Positions 62,747 to 64,000 of a stretch of 64,000 nucleotides of DNA are shown here, piece by piece. The notes under the pieces were generated by a model. The model was given only the letters and a program-made list of their open reading frames with translations. It was not told the origin of the DNA and searched no databases. The translations under genes were made by a program, and so were the position numbers. Each line of letters begins with the position of its first letter. Position 1 is the first letter of the stretch. The DNA is from Nothopassalora personata (taxonomy: Eukaryota > Ascomycota > Dothideomycetes > Mycosphaerellales > Mycosphaerellaceae). The stretch is taken from assembly GCA_033816765.1 (NCBI GenBank), contig CM066295.1, forward strand, positions 2,852,001 through 2,916,000. The letters are read 5' to 3'.

Positions 62747-64000
62747 TCCTGGGGAGCTGATCCTTTTCCCGAATGGTATGTGGTTCGCTGTGCTTCGTGC
62801 CTAGAGGCTTCGGCTAGAACCTGTAGCCCGTTGCCCTGTGTCCACACTTGTAGTCTGTTGCGTTCCTGGATCTTCTGCGTTTCTGAGTAGAGTGCGCGTG
62901 CGTGTTGCACTATGTTGCGTAATTCATTCGATACGAATGTTCCTGACGGTGTGAGATATCCGGTTCCTGTTATTCGGCTTCCTATCGGTGGTCGTTCTGT
63001 AACGGTGGTTGCTAGATTCTCGGTTGTTTCCATGAGTGGGTATCCCCAGGCCATGCCTCGTAGGGTGTCGAGTGTCTTGTCAAACTCAATGGAATGTAGC
63101 TTCCTTCGTCCACCTATCTTAGGTAGAAATTCCTCGTGCCTTCTTTGTAGGTAGATGATCATGTCGTACAGTTTCTTGGGTGCATCTACCGTGAAGGTAA
63201 GTTGTTCGTTGTCGTCGTCAGTGTCGCTCTCTTCTCCTTCGGAGGAATCGTCTTCGCTTAATTCTTCCGGATCCTGTTCTTCCTCGATGGTATCTAGCCC
63301 GGTGGTTTCTTGACTTTCTTCCTGTGGTTCTGGTGACCATGATCCGTTCCATCCTGGGTCCTGATTTTCTTTATCGCTTCCATCTTCGTTGAAGTAGGAT
63401 TCATCGATGTCCACTTCTCTGAGCGTGGCGTCTTGCCTATGCGTCGCTCCTAGGGTTCCTCGTGGTTGCTGAGGCCAATACCCTGCGCCTGACTTCGCGG
63501 CGTAGTGGATTTGACACGAGTCTTGGTAACAGAATCGCCAATGAAGGCTTCCATGACCATTTCGAGACTCAGATTCGGTCTCGTAGTCGACTCTTCGTGT
63601 CATCATGTTGAACTGTCGTGGTTGGTTCTTCGCATCAAATGGAATGACCACCATTTGCTGCCCATGGTATCCTCCTCGTCCTTCTGAGGGGTCCAGGAGA
63701 GGCGTCGTGCTTCTGTTGCTAGCTCTCTCCTCCACTCTCCGAGTATAGTCGGTATCTCCCCGAGATCCAACGCTGCTCTCAGATTTACTAGTTCGGGGTT
63801 GCATCATATTGAACTGCTCGCGGCGCACCATATTTTTACCGCGGCAATCCCGCGCCATGTGGCCTTCCTTGCCACAGGCATAACATGTGAGTTTTCCTTT
63901 TCCTTTGAAGGGCTTTCCGTGGCCCCTACTCTTATCGATCTTCCGTCCTCGTTGGGTAACGTCCAGTTCCATTGGCTGTGGTCCATAGTAGGGTTGGCTT
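62743..64000 (-). CDS. gag: Gag-like protein (5' partial)
   Basis: At least 419 residues; the frame stays open to the right edge (YYGPQPMELD...), so the true start is outside. A CCHC zinc knuckle (CYACGKEGHMARDC) lies about 35 residues into the visible part, followed by an unusually long C-terminal region of about 350 residues. That region includes a second Cys/His group (CYQDSCQIH, C-x4-C-x3-H), an acidic stretch (EEEQDPEELSEDDSSEGEES) and a basic end. The stop TGA overlaps the pol ATG (ATGA, 62743-62746), which suggests that pol is made by termination-reinitiation, not frameshifting; that is inference. Confidence 0.88.
   Translation of the reverse strand, partial: SQPYYGPQPMELDVTQRGRKIDKSRGHGKPFKGKGKLTCYACGKEGHMARDCRGKNMVRREQFNMMQPRTSKSESSVGSRGDTDYTRRVEERASNRSTTPLLDPSEGRGGYHGQQMVVIPFDAKNQPRQFNMMTRRVDYETESESRNGHGSLHWRFCYQDSCQIHYAAKSGAGYWPQQPRGTLGATHRQDATLREVDIDESYFNEDGSDKENQDPGWNGSWSPEPQEESQETTGLDTIEEEQDPEELSEDDSSEGEESDTDDDNEQLTFTVDAPKKLYDMIIYLQRRHEEFLPKIGGRRKLHSIEFDKTLDTLRGMAWGYPLMETTENLATTVTERPPIGSRITGTGYLTPSGTFVSNELRNIVQHARALYSETQKIQERNRLQVWTQGNGLQVLAEASRHEAQRTTYHSGKGSAPQE

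Larger units (their letters stand above)
58292..64000 (-). mobile_element. Intact chromodomain Ty3/Gypsy LTR retrotransposon (right end outside window)
   Basis: Minus-strand element with full-length pol, an open gag running off the right edge, a 3' LTR at 58292-58676, purine tract at 58677-58690, and a plus-strand ORF between LTR and pol. Composition is normal with ordinary CpA and TpG and no premature stops, in sharp contrast to the DNA left of 58292. It was inserted into the integrase of the second element. The 5-bp target duplicate next to the left end would be ATAAA (58287-58291); the matching copy lies outside the window. Possibly still mobile. Confidence 0.9.

Overview
The window looks like a filamentous ascomycete chromosome, most likely a Dothideomycete. 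The evidence is short (about 50-110 nt) GT-AG introns, compact genes on both strands, fungus-only families (DUF3176, fungal Zn2Cys6 regulator, EthD, UNC93-like transporter, TBF1-type telobox Myb, berberine-bridge oxidases), and a TpA-rich block of degraded retrotransposons with the signature of repeat-induced point mutation (RIP). Species cannot be fixed from sequence alone.

Layout. 1-5.3 kb is accessory: a secreted tandem GH43 enzyme running off the left edge, a spliced six-cysteine small secreted protein next to TpA-rich relic DNA, and a secreted proteinase K-like protease. 5.7-30.3 kb is mostly housekeeping: lariat debranching enzyme, a TBF1-type telomere/promoter-binding protein, SDR and EthD proteins, ubiquitin E1, FIG4 phosphoinositide phosphatase, an MFS permease, a Zn2Cys6 regulator, and a DHAP/glycerol-3-phosphate acyltransferase ending in a peroxisomal AKL signal. 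Between E1 and FIG4 lie a HET-like gene remnant and a decayed duplicate of the FIG4 C-terminus.

30.9-39.1 kb is more plastic: a broken DUF3176 membrane-protein gene, an FSP1/AIF-like flavoprotein, a frameshifted berberine-bridge-like secreted oxidase, and a UNC93-like transporter. 39.3-48.4 kb returns to core genes: a VAMP7-type R-SNARE, a tautomerase-fold protein, an F-box-like protein, an Rpr2/Snm1-type RNase P/MRP subunit, BCP1, a PI31-type proteasome regulator and one unrecognised protein.

48.7-64.0 kb is a nest of LTR retrotransposons. The oldest visible layer is RIP-destroyed fragments, including a Ty3/Gypsy copy on the minus strand (about 49.46-53.96 kb). It is interrupted by a second RIP-destroyed Gypsy element on the plus strand (53.96-58.29 kb). 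That one is in turn interrupted by an unmutated chromodomain Gypsy element (58.29 kb to beyond the right edge). The intact element belongs to the same family as the oldest copy, so the pair shows what RIP did. Between pol and the 3' LTR, on the opposite strand, it carries an open reading frame for a Zn2Cys6-like, coiled-coil protein. A decayed counterpart sits in the same place in the old copy. This antisense gene is the most unusual system in the window.
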